This document shows positions 22,931 to 35,100 of a stretch of 64,000 nucleotides of DNA, in pieces. This DNA comes from Phoronis australis (lineage: Eukaryota; Phoronida; Phoronidae), in assembly GCA_002633005.1 (NCBI GenBank), contig NMRA01000548.1:223001-287000 (forward strand). Direction: 5' to 3'. The stretch's first letter is position 1. Each line of letters opens with the position of its first letter. A program made the translations under genes and the position numbers. The notes beneath the pieces are model-generated. The model saw nothing but the letters and a program-made list of their open reading frames with translations. It made no database searches and was not told the origin of the DNA.

Positions 22931-23174
22931 TTTGGTACTTACGCAGCAGTTCTAGGAAATCAGGTAACAACTTAAAGTGCTCTAGCAGCAGTTAAAATGT
23001 CTAACCAGTGTTCTCCACAACAGGAAATTCAAACTTGACTTAAATTTCAAAACTCGTGTACATGCGTTCAAAAGTCAATATCTGTACTGTGGGGAGTTCG
23101 TATGTTAAGTCTTGAAATAAATAAATGTACTGAACTGGTACAAAAAGTCGAAAAAGTCCCAATTTGCTTAAGAA

Positions 23175-23434
23175 ATGAATTATCTCCCCATAAATAATAA
23201 ATAATTGCAGGCAATCTGATACACGTTGTACTAGATGTGCATAGGCCTCGCATGTGGGCCCATTGCACTGATCACCTGGAAATATTTTTATGCTTTATTG
23301 ATATATGGTTAAAACCGAGCTGAGGAGCTAGAAACCTGGCTCAAGGGTTTAGCAGTGTGACCTGGTGGGACTCGAACCCACGACCTCGAGTAAAGAAAGC
23401 GGGCACTTATCAACCAGGCCACACTGCCTCCTCA
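23175..23434 (-). mobile_element. tRNA-derived SINE, copy 2
   Basis: The minus strand starts GAGGAGGCAGTGTGGCCTGG (A box region) and has the B box GGGTTCGAGTCCCACC. It continues into a non-tRNA body with AGTGCAATGGGCCCA and GTACAACGTGTATCAGATTG, and ends AT-rich. The body matches copy 3 at 48844-49085, which defines the family. Confidence 0.75.
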
Positions 23435-23611
23435 TATCTCCCCATTCTTCAAACTCATTCCACAGGTTTGTAAACTCGACGCAAGTGACCCAAATTCGTG
23501 ACAACAAAATTCAAACTCAACGCATTGTCGAGTGAAAACAGGTTGTGGAGAAAACTGTTCCCAGACACGTGAAGTTTATTTTTGAAAAGCATAATGTTTC
23601 ATTTTCAATTA

Positions 23612-23687
23612 TGGCCATTTTTACACTGCGCATGGTCCTGGCAAGTGCAGTGTAAAAATAGGAGCGCACGCAGTGTAAAAATGGCCA
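23612..23687. repeat. Short fold-back element, perfect 19-bp arms
   Basis: Arms at 23612-23630 and 23669-23687 (TGGCCATTTTTACACTGCG and its exact inverse) enclose a centre that repeats AGTGCAGTGTAAAAATA once more. This looks like a tiny MITE. Confidence 0.75.
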
Positions 23688-26598
23688 GTTGTCTATTTGA
23701 GTAACTGAATGAAAGACTGGGCGAAAAAAGTAAAGTTTGTTTACGGGAGTATCTGTTAGAGTTGGAATAATTTAAAGACATTGATGGCCTAATAAGGTGT
23801 CCAAAAAGGTACCTATAGCAACGTGACTTTGATTGAATAATCAGTGTTTGGCATAATTCGCTGAAACACTTTCAGCGTATGAAGCCCCTATAGGAGCATT
23901 GATTCGACCCAAATCAGAATCTGACCCCTATTGGAATATCATCATTCTAATACAGGAAGTAGTTTAAGGCCCGTATTGGAATAAGCGATCGCTGTTCTTT
24001 TGTTGTCTTAGTGCATGGAAGTGTGCAGGATTTCTTGTTTAATTCGTGAGACATAAGGGCTTTATATCCAGAATTTTGTGAGGTTTGATGAAGAATTCTT
24101 TTCCAACATTTTTACATGTTTTTATTCAGCTTCTTAGTGTTTTTGGACACTAGTGTTAAAAATGTTGATTTCTTCCACGTTATTATCAGCTGATAATGTG
24201 CTGTCCAAGAATCATTTTGCATTTTCTATTGATTCCTCCTTTTTTCACTCAAGTGCGACCCTTATTTTCCATTAGCAGGGGACAGAACATGATAGGCTGA
24301 AACTGTACAAACAGGGTTTAATATCCTTTTAATCATATTCCAAATATATTTTGGCACAAGAAAATTTTTATCAGGTGAGTAAAATTAATAACCCTTGCTG
24401 ATGCGCACGGTATCTGAATTACCAGTGAAATTAGTGGAAGTCTCAACAAATCGTGAAGGCAGAAGATACCTTGAAGCTAGTTAACACTATGTTTTGTAAT
24501 GTATATTCAACACGATTCAAACTTACCCAGAAAATTGTTTCGATATTTTCTTAATTTGTCACAATGAAATAACCACAATTGATTAAGACATTCAAGAGAA
24601 TTAATTTGTAATCAGTGCTGTTCAATGATATTGGCAACATGGCAATGTTTATAAGGAAAAGACCCCCTTGTACCACAGAACTCCCTTTGCTGGTGCAGTA
24701 ATGGAGGATTTCAGCTAAACAATCTTTTAAATCTCTCACAACAGTCTAGACTGTTACACCTCCTTTAATTTAACCATCCAATTCTTCTTTCACCTTAGTG
24801 AATAGGCAAGAAGAGCAATGCTTAACTATTCTAAGATAACAGTGACAGTGACAGTGCTGTTGGTCACAGTGTCAGTGAATAATCCTGTCTAAAACGTGGT
24901 CTGCTGGTTCGGGCCAACAGTAGGGAGGACGTTTTTTTTAATTTTTTTTACAATACCCATGTGTCATACATTTTTGAAAAGCCCTTGGTGTGAGAAATGA
25001 AATGGTGCAAAAATCAGAAAAATTGGATGAGCGGTTGACGAGAAAATGGCCGTTGAAACATGATGATTATGCGTAAAATATCTGCCTTTATACATAATTT
25101 CGTAAAAAATAAAATAATGTACATGTGCTGCATATAAAAAGATTCGTCTAATCGAGACAAACATGGTGGTGTGTATTATATAAAATTTGGATCAATTTCT
25201 ACAGAGATATTGCTGTTTTAAGTGTGTTGTTAGCATATAGAACAGGCTCATCATGTTTGATGAAAACAATGGATTACACAGCTTAAAAGGTAAAGAGCAA
25301 AGACACCACATCAGCTCAGAAATAAATACATCTGAGCTAGGAGGAAATTTCACATCAAATCACAAGATCACATTGGTGGATTTGGGGGGGAAGGGGGCCT
25401 GGCCCATGGCCCCCCTAAAACTCCCATATTTCATTTGGCAGTTTGAGGGTGCAAATATCTTACGGATCAAATCCTGCGTAATACTCTGCCCTGCCCCCCT
25501 CCTATCTAAAAATCCTAGATCTGCACCCTGAATATTACTACATGGGCAACACATCATTGCGTGACAGTGACAGGGGGCTGGGGGAGGCTATAGCTCCCCA
25601 CTTTTTCAGTGCTGGGTGTCACCCATGTACTATTAGATCGTATCATGGCAAAAAACATCAGAAAGTAGACAAAAGACCATTTGGGAAAACAAATCACTCT
25701 TAACATAAAGGATTTCATCATTTACGCAACAAAAACTTTATAACAACTTTATTTCGAACGGTGAAGTTGCGATGCCATTGAACTTCAACGTAGCCGATGG
25801 TGGCGCTGACATGCGGCGACTTAGTGAACTAACGACTGCTGTTTGAAAAGTGCCAATGCGCAGCAGTTTGACAGAATTTCTGAAAATGAAATAATTACCA
25901 ATTAAAAGAGTGATAAATTCCTCATCTAAAAATCGGGGGGGCATATTGCGCAACTGGAAAAACATCAATCTCCCGACCGACCAAAATTAGGCCTTCCGGA
26001 CGATCGAAAACTCGCCATGAAAACTTGGTCTTGACTTCGAGAAAACAATTTGAGGAGATGCGCACGCATCTAAACTACATCCTGTCCAAATTTCATGTTT
26101 GTATTTGAGAGTATAGTGCTCTTTTGGATAGGAGGAACAAGAGGTACTTTTTCGAAAGTTGATCGCATGGCGGAAAATCGTGCGCTAAAAAAAGCTTACA
26201 AAAAATTATTTATCAGCGCTAATTTGAGACAAAAAGATTTACAAACTTACAAATAAAGACTAAGGTAACGATTTATAACACAAAATTGTCTTATAGTTAA
26301 CTTTGAAGTCCGAAATCGGGTAATTTACCGACGTGGGTTTTACACGGAGGCAGATATGGAGCACCGTGACCTACTTTTTGATTGTTCTCCCTACCAACAG
26401 AGGCGATGGTCATTGCCGAGGACTAGGCTAGGTTTAGTAGGTACGCAAAAAATCGCACCACAATTTTAGCAGCAGAATAACAGTAGAACGCCAATTTTCC
26501 AACACCATTTAATAACTTAGTTTACTCAAGGAAGAATGTAGTTTATAATGACACAAATTATGAGTCATATTTTATCTGGTCAGTTTTTTACCCACATC

Positions 26599-26635
26599 GG
26601 CGCAAAGCTGTATATTTAGTATACAGCTTTGCGCC
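26599..26635. repeat. Perfect hairpin, 16-bp arms, 5-nt loop
   Basis: The arms GGCGCAAAGCTGTATA and TATACAGCTTTGCGCC flank TTTAG. The duplicated block beginning at 30112 starts inside the loop of this hairpin, straight after an N. A diverged inverse copy, with its surrounding repeat, lies at 49560-49765 (compare 26440-26640). Confidence 0.85.
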
Positions 26636-28509
26636 AAGCCGGGCAAGGTTGAAGGTTAGCTGGCTGGCAAATGTCCGCCGTGGGAATTTTTCAACTTTCA
26701 AGTCGAAGTCCTGATTTCCATATTACCACATACAGTAATTGGTTTTACAATGATGCAGTTCAAGAACAAAACATAACCTCTAAAACTTCTAGCACCATCT
26801 CTTGATGTCGTGACTTGAAACTCTGACATTTTCCAAAATTTCCAGACACGCGATGTGTACTACGTCATCAAAATTGTATTTCAAATCTGCCCGTGACGTT
26901 TTTCACTACTTCCGTCACAGATAGAGAGGTTCATTCGAATTCGCATTCGAACAAGGCTGAGTTCAAATTCAGGTACAGGTTGTTATGCTATTTTTCACAT
27001 TTGGGTTTTGATTTGGAAACCTTTGACTTTGTAATTTGTTATGCCATGTAATTGTTTTCAGTTTACACATTTAATTGACACTTGACACAATGACAATTGA
27101 CAATGTTGACTTTACCCTGAGCTCTGGATCTCAGTGAGTAATAGTCAGTGACAGTGGGCTATTTTTAGCGCTGACGAAGACTTTCTGTCCCAGTCTCAGT
27201 CTCATCCGATCTGCCTTACCTTGATGACATTACAGAGCTAGTTCAGGCAAGCACAGGTATTCATAATCCTGCATCCTGTATCAGGTATGGAATCCAATAG
27301 GTAATTCCTATCCAGTCTCCAATGCCAATGGCCAATGCCAATGGCAATTCCATCTTTAACATTGCATTTGTACTGATTTGTAGTAATTGTCAGAATTGTA
27401 GCTGTAGGCAATGGGATCATAATAGGTTATGCATCGATCAAGCCACTGGAAGTCGGTTCGGCGTTGTTTGTGTTTTGTTAAGTATTGCTCATCTGCTATC
27501 ATTATGCACCCCCCAAACATATGTGCATGGGCGCATATTACTGAGCTTGCCATCATCCTCACCTGTTTGGCGTCTATCTCAAGTCCGCTGCAGTATATCC
27601 AAAATGCTGGCTTAATAGATATTTGTAAAACTTTGCAGACATGTTGCTATATATTTGATGAGGTGGCAGGAGAGAATTTTAGAATTCTGACTGCCGCTGC
27701 AGTCTTCACATATCCTATTGTCAGTGGCTATTGTAAGTTTTTACAATTGCCTCTGTATAGATCATCGGAGTTCCTTAATGGGTTTCTATGAAATTTGACA
27801 AATAGGGGTCTATTAGGGAGACGATGACGCCATCTGGTTTTCAGATGGATTTGACATATTCTGCAACAAATACTGAAGTCTATCGGTCAAGTTGCTCTGG
27901 AAATTGTTATCAAATTTGGCATAGTACGTGTTCCTATTGCAGGGCTTGATGCTAGTAGCATAAAACCAATGCTCCAAACACGACCTGTTCACCGTTTAGT
28001 TGAAACCAAGGTCTCCCTACCTTTGTTGGTTAGATCCAAAAATGACCACCAGTTTTCCTCCATTCCCAGTCTCGGGGGCCCAATATTACGTATACAGGCT
28101 CACTTCCTTTGGCAAACAAATGCAAATGGGGCCTTTTGGTTTTTGCCAAAGGGTGATTTCCCTCTCATATCAATCGTTGTTTTTTTAATGTGTTTTCAGA
28201 TGTGCTGTGGTACCTTGGGATTTTTAACAGGTCGTCGAGGTAAAACGGCCAAATACATTTAAAATAACCATCAGCCTACCACCTGTGGAAGTACTGTGAC
28301 AGTTGCCCAGTGGGGAGGGGGTGTTTGTAGTTCACATGCACTTAATGGTAATAATGTCTTTGGTTAGATTCGCATTTACCATGAACATGATTCAGCTTGG
28401 TCGGTTTCAAGCAATTTTTATTTAAAAGCGAATTATACCTGTATGTAGCACTATCAAAGTGTATCACTATTGTCCTGATAAATCTGCATGTGTTTTCTTT
28501 TTTCATCAG

Positions 28510-28530
28510 ATGGTTGAAGATGTCGTCTGA
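28510..28530 (+). promoter_or_regulatory. Six-codon upstream ORF overlapping the TBCE start
   Basis: The exon opens at its acceptor (CATCAG) with ATG GTT GAA GAT GTC GTC TGA. The main start ATG at 28520 lies inside it in another frame. The second allele has the same arrangement (31786-31806) with one base changed. It could lower TBCE translation or force leaky scanning. Confidence 0.6.
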
Positions 28531-29160
28531 CCTTCATGACTTCACTATTGGCCAACGAATTCTGTGTGATGGACACGTTGCGACTATCAAGTACACCGGC
28601 GAAGTTCCCCCCACTAAAGGTGAGTATTGAATATTGGAAGACGAGCACAACGTAGTCTAATGTTAAGATTTACTCTATGATTTGATTTTTCTTCTTGACC
28701 AATTTGAAGCCATCATTGTTTATTACTAGTAGAGTCACCAGCCATGTGTTTAAGAAATAGAATGTCTGTTTCTCAAACCTGTTTTGAGCTCATTTGTGAA
28801 GGAAACATTAACAAGCTCAAGCTCAAGCTCATCTATCACAAATCTAACAGTATTTCATTCATCAATTTCAAGTTCTTGTCAATTTTAACTTTTCTCAAAA
28901 GATTCCATACTCATCTATTCACGTTTTATTCACTTTTCTTATGTTTTCAATGGTAGCACTTTGTGAAGCAGCGTACAACTTCGTGTTTGTTGTAATTATT
29001 AAAATTTTTGATGAACACAACTGCACAGCAATGCCTACCTGTTGAACTTGTCGTCTTAACTCATTTCAATTGCAGGTGATTGGCTTGGTGTTGAGTGGGA
29101 TGATCCCAGTAGAGGGAAACATAATGGAACACATGAAGGAAAGACTTATTTTACCACGCA
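28520..29160 (+). CDS. TBCE: TBCE coding exons 1-2, allele A (CAP-Gly)
   Basis: Exon 28520-28619 encodes [20 protein letters not shown], the start of the CAP-Gly fold. Exon 29076-29160 encodes [20 protein letters not shown], with the GKHNG loop that contacts the C-terminal EEY of alpha-tubulin. Phase 1 joins the exons and phase 2 leads to 33126. The reading frame is intact. Confidence 0.92.
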
Positions 29161-32100
29161 GTGAGTTGAAAGTCTTGTCTCACTGAATTTCACTGTGCCA
29201 TGTTTGAATCAAGTTGTCTGAAATGATTTATTTTTGTGTTTCCAGTTGTTTGAATGAAGACGTTTTATCTGCCTTACAATTACACATCGTTATTTAAATT
29301 CAACTACTATCTTAGTTTGGTAAAATCTCACCAATTTTGAACAAAAATAATTGCCAAAATGACAGTTTGTCTGGGGCTTCTTACACTGTTGTGAATGCCT
29401 ACGATTTTGAAAACTTTGTCAGATAGTGGCTGTGGTACAAATTTTGAACATAGAAAAGCATTCCATTTGGGGCTGCTTACGTTTCATTTAGAAAATGATA
29501 AAATAGAATTTCACTAGCCAACCATACTGGGTCCTGAATTGGTGAGAGATTTCACCAAACACCTTAGGGCTGTTCCAGTAAAATCTGTATGGGAGGGGGG
29601 GGAAGGCACCTTTTTTTTGCACCCACCACCCATATTTTTCATTTATTTCTTCAGCCTACCACCCGTAATTTTTTATAAGTTTGAAATGCAACCACCCGTA
29701 ATTTTTTTTTGTTCTTGTGGTTGACTGCCCAGGCGCTTGAGTTTATCTGTTCCTCCATCACCACTAACGGCATTCATTACTAAGAAAACATATGTTTCTT
29801 ATATATGGTTATTAGCCATCGAGAAATTCAAGCACCTGTGGTTAACTGGTGTTATGGGCATGCCGATTAGGAGATCGGAGGGAATGAAAAAGTCGGAGCT
29901 TTTTGCAAGCTGCATTTTTGTTTCAGTTTTTGATTCCGTGCGAATTGTTTATAAAATTTACTAAAATTACCCACCATCAAACATTTATGGCCCAATGAAA
30001 CAACAACGACCTGTAAATTTTTATTTTTTTGAAGTACGACCACCAGCCATTTTGAATTTAAATCAAACGCAACCACCCATAAATTTTTATTTCAGTTGCC
30101 TTCCCCCCCTNTATTTAGTATACAGCTTTGCGCCAAGCCGGGCAAGGTTGAAGGTTAGCTGGCTGGCAAATGTCCGCCGTGGGAATTTTTCAACTTTCAA
30201 GTCGAAGTCCTGATTTCCATATTACCACATACAGTAATTGGTTTTACAATGATGCAGTTCAAGAACAAAACATTACCTCTAAAACTTCTAGCACCATCTC
30301 TTGATGTCGTGACTTGAAACTCTGACATTTTCCAAAATTTCCAGACACGCGATGTGTACTACGTCATCAAAATTGTATTACAAATCTGCCCGTGACGTTT
30401 TTCACTACTTCCGTCACAGATAGAGAGGTTCATTCGAATTCGCATTCGAACAAGGCTGAGTTCAAATTCAGGTACAGGTTGTTATGCTATTTTTCACATT
30501 TGGGTTTTGATTTGGAAACCTTTGACTTTGTAATTTGTTATGCCATGTAACTGTTTTCAGTTTACACATTTAATTGACACTTGACACAATGACAATGTTG
30601 ACTTTACTTGACCCTGAGCTCTGGTAACTGGATCTCAGTGAGTGACAGTCAGTGGGCTATTTTTAGCGCTGACGAAGACGTTCTTTCTCAGTCTCAGTCT
30701 CATCCGATCTGCCTTACCTTGATGACATTATAGAGCTAGTTCAGGCAAGCACAGGTATTCGTAATCCTGCATCCTGTATCAGGTATGGGATCCAATTGGC
30801 AAATCCTATCCAGTTGCAAATGGCAATGCCATCTTTAACATTGTCAGAATTGTAGCTGAATGGGATCATAATACTCATCGTCACCTGTCTGGCGTCTATC
30901 TCAAGTCCGCTGCAGTATATCCAACATGCAAGCTTGATAGATATTTGTAAAATTTTGCAGACATGTTGCCATATGTGATGAGGTGGCAGGAGAGAATTTT
31001 ACAGTTCTGACTGCCGCTGCACAGTTTTTACAATTGCCTCTGTATAGATCGTCGGAGTTCCTTGAATGGGTTTCTTTGGAATTTGACAAATAGGGGTCTA
31101 TTAGGGAGACGATGACGCCATCTGGTTTTCAGATGGATTTAACATATTCTGCACCACCAAGTGAAGTCTATCGGTCAAATTGCTCTGGGAATCGTTATCA
31201 AATTTGGCATAGTACGTGTTCCTATTGCAGGGCTTGATGCTTGTAGCATAAAACCAGCGTTCCAAACACGACCTGTTCACCGTTTAATTTAAACCAAGGT
31301 CTCCCTACCTTTGTTGGTTAGAGCCAAAAATGACCAGTTTTCCTCCATTCCCAGTCTCGGGGGCCCAATATTCCGTATACAGGCTCACTTCCTTTGGCAA
31401 ACAAATGCAAATGGGCCCTTTCGGTTTTTGCCAAAGGGTGATTTCCCTCTCTACTTTACTGATCCGTTGTTTTTTTGAATGTGTTTTCAGATGTGCTGTG
31501 GTGACTTGGGATTTTTAACAGGTCGTCGAGCAAAACGGTCAAATACATTTAAAATAGCCATCAACCTACCACCTGTGGAAGTACTGTGTCAGTGGGGCGG
31601 GGGTGTTTGTAGTTCACATGCACTGAATGGTGATAATGTCTGTGTTAGATTCGCATTTACCATGAACATGATTCAGCTTGGCCGGTTTCAAGCAATTTTT
31701 ATTTAAAAGCGAATTATACCTGTATGTAGCATTGTCAAAGTGTATCACTATTGTCCTGATAAAACTACATGTGTTTTTTCATTAGATGGTTGAAGATGTC
31801 ATCTGACCTTCATGACTTCACTATTGGCCAACGAATTCTGTGTGATGGACACGTTGCGACTATCAAGTACACCGGCGAAGTTCCCCCCACTAAAGGTGAG
31901 CATTGAATATTGGAAGACGAGCACAGCGTAGTCTAATGTTAAGATTTACTCTATGATTTGATTTTTCTTCTTGACCATTTTTGAAGCCATCATTGTTCAT
32001 TACTAGTAGAGTCACCAGCCATGTGTTTAAGAACCTGTTTTGAGCTCATTTGTGAAGGAAACATTAACAAGCTCAGTTGTTCACCATGTATCACAAATCT

Positions 32101-35100
32101 AACAGTATTGCATTCATCAATTTCAAGTTCTTGTCAATTTTAACTTCTCTCAAAAGATTCCATACTCATCTATTCACGTTTTATTCACTTTTCTTATGTT
32201 TTCAATGGTAGCACTTTGTGAAGCAGCGTACAACATCGTGTTTGTTGTAATTATTAAAAATTTTTGATGAACACAACTGCACAGCAATGCCTACCTTTTG
32301 AACTTGTCATCTTAACTCATTTCAATTGCAGGTGATTGGCTTGGTGTTGAGTGGGATGATCCCAGTAGAGGGAAACATAATGGTACACATGAAGGAAAGA
32401 CTTATTTTACCACGCAGTGAGTTCAAAGGCTTGTCTTGCTGAATTTCACTATGTCATGTTTGAATCAAGTTGTCTGAAATAATTTATTTTTGTGTTTCCA
32501 GTTGTTTTAAGACGTTTTATCTGCCTTATAATTACACATTGTTATTTAAATTCAAATAATATTTTAGTTTGGTAAAATCTCACCAGTTTTGAACAAAAAT
32601 AATTGCCAAAATGACATTTTGTCTGGGGCTTCCTACGCTGTTGTGAATGCCTACGATTTTGAAAACTTTGTCAATAGTGGCTATGGTACAAATTTTGAAC
32701 ATAGAAAAGCATTCCATTTGGAGCTGCTTACGTTTCATTTAGAAAATGAACAAATAGAATTTTACTAGCCAACCATACTGGGTCCTGAATTGGTGAGAGA
32801 TTTCACCAAACACCTTACGTGATTATAGCAATTTAACTAAGTTAGAGTAGATGTAGGTAGTAATTTAAGTAAATTTTTTACGACTCAAAATTGAACAAAT
32901 TCTGTTCAAAAGAAAAGTTTGTGAAACTTGACTGATAGGTAGATGTTTGATCATTTATTTGACAGTGAAACAATGAGAGGCTGAATCAAGATGGCGATCA
33001 TTTATTTTTCTCTCGATTCACCAGATGGCGATGCTGAACATACAAATAAATGACACAGCAGTAGATTGTAAAAATTTATTTTATTGCATTAGGGAGTATA
33101 GTTCAAATGTTGTGGCACATTACAGACATGAAACCTCTGGCTCTTTCATTCGGCCCAAGAAAGCCAACACTGGAATAACTCTTGAGCGGGCCCTCCAGGA
33201 GCGTTATGGCATTGTGGATGATGAGAATGCTGGTGTTATCACGGAAGATATGTTTGTATACGGTGACAAGAACCAGATGACTGAAGTAGAAGTTGTTGGG
33301 ATGAAAGCTCTTAATGAACGCCAAAGGTACTGACTGTAAAACATTGGCAAGACCAGGCATTGCTGTAAGAATGCCTAAAAAATTGCAGCAGCATTTCAAT
33401 AGAGAAAATTTGATGTTCTTTAGGATGTGAGGTAAGAAAATGCTCACTGGAGGACTGTAGCGTTGCTCACAACCGCATTCCGTATTTTCAATATTGCAGA
33501 ACAGTGAAGTGTACTCTTGCCTTTTTTTTCGAAATTCTGAGTGTAGTCAGATTTTTGCCTAAGTTTACTGCTCGAGATTTTGTTCAATATTTGTGGTAAT
33601 GCTTTAGTGAAGGTGACAAACTGGGACAAATGTGTCTTGTGTCTGTACAATGTTTCTCTGTTCCAACTAAACAGATAGGTGTGAAAATGCTGTGCAATAA
33701 AGTTACAGCTGCAAGATGGATTTGGTGAATCTTTTTTGCAACTTCTTTCAGCAAGTTTGATGCACTGGTTGAAGTTGCACTACGAGACGCCGTCATCAAT
33801 GGTGCCAGCCCAGGTGAAGTTCTAAAATCGTTGGCTCCTAACATAACGGAACTGGATATCTCCAAAAATCTTATCTCTTCATGGGAGGAAGTAGCTAAAA
33901 TTGCTAGTCAACTGTCAAGACTTGAAGTATTGACTCTTAGGTAGGTCATTCAATGCTGCTAGGTTGGATTGGTGTTTTTTCAAAGTCTCTATGATACTTT
34001 TTAAATGCAGTATATGCTTTCATTATACGAAAATTTTACTCTATAGTAACAGTTGTATTGTGCTATATGCATCCCTTACAAGGCTTGAGATTTTCCACCT
34101 TTATGAGGATTTCTTCTTTTTGGTTTTGATTTCCTCTTTTTGATTTCCAATTTCCTCTTTTTTGTCCCTTCTTATCATTTTTTGGCTTTATTCAATGCAA
34201 ACGTTTATTTCACTTAAATTTTATGACACAAAAGGGTTTCTATCACAGAAACCTATTTATTTGTGGAATGATAAATGACTGGGAAAATTTTCCTCTTTTT
34301 GTCATTGGTCATTCCAAGCCCTGCCCTTAGCAATACTGTTGATCAATGTTGCTAACCTCAACCTTCAATCAAACTTGACTTAAAGGTGTGTATAAAATAA
34401 CACTGAATTGTGTATTTTTGGTGAATTTGTAATTTTTGTTTCTGGTTAGCCTTACATTTTGTGAAGTTTTGATTTACCTTTTCTCAAGTTTTGAGCCATG
34501 GCTAACTAGATGTAGAATGAGAATTTTCAAATTTTGAAGAAGAATATGGAAAAGCCCAATCTCTACCTAAAGGCAGGTTTTACTTCCTTTCTGCAAAGAG
34601 TGAAAGAAATTATATATGCCTGTAATCGTGGGAAATTGAGAACATTTTTGCAACTGTGTCAGAAGTAAATGACAGTCACTATAATTATGTCAAGTTAATA
34701 ATTGTGATATTTACATTCAATTTTATTAAGTTCGCATTGATCTTTGAACAGGTTAGTGAATTGGGCTCTTGCTCTGTTAAAAAAATTTGATACTATTGAA
34801 AGGAAAAGCACCGTCATGGTGTAACGTTGTGAGATTTTTTACACATAGTGGAAGGCACTTTTTTATCTTACAAGTTTCGATGTAAGTTTTCTTTGATTAG
34901 ATTTAAAATGGTGTTTTATCTTTCTCATGGCTGTTTATACGTGACTTAATTGCTTGTTCGAAAGTGACTCACTTGGGATTCATGGATGTTGAAGGTTATT
35001 TATTTCCTATCAATTTCAGTGAAAACAAACTGTTATTACCTGAAAACAAAGTGAATTTAAGAACAGCATTTTCTGCCTTGCGTGTTTTGTTGTTGAACAA

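Larger units (their letters stand above)
22707..28509. other. Region between NXF1 and TBCE; promoters expected here
   Basis: The first exon of NXF1 (minus) and any 5' non-coding exon of TBCE (plus) must lie here. Repeats fill much of it: two SINEs, a small hairpin at 23612-23687, and the first half of a duplicated block from 26613. A possible mini-exon for NXF1 is 26413-26395 on the minus strand (ATG plus 16 nt, encoding MTIASV, phase 1, donor GTAGGG). Its phase fits the next exon, but it is too short to trust. No clear TATA box or CpG island was identified by eye. Confidence 0.4.
26613..29566 (+). repeat. Duplicated block A with TBCE coding exons 1-2
   Basis: This block is nearly the same as 30112-32817 throughout, introns included, apart from small indels and a longer AT/microsatellite stretch near 27300-27560. 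It ends CACCTTA, where block A continues into a MITE and block B into unique sequence. The two copies are most simply read as two alleles placed in tandem. Confidence 0.85.

Noticed and set aside
33025-33125. In-frame upstream extension of TBCE exon 3 with its own ATG
   Set aside because: The acceptor at 33124-33125 and phase with exon 2 fit the family alignment. The upstream codons do not align with TBCE.
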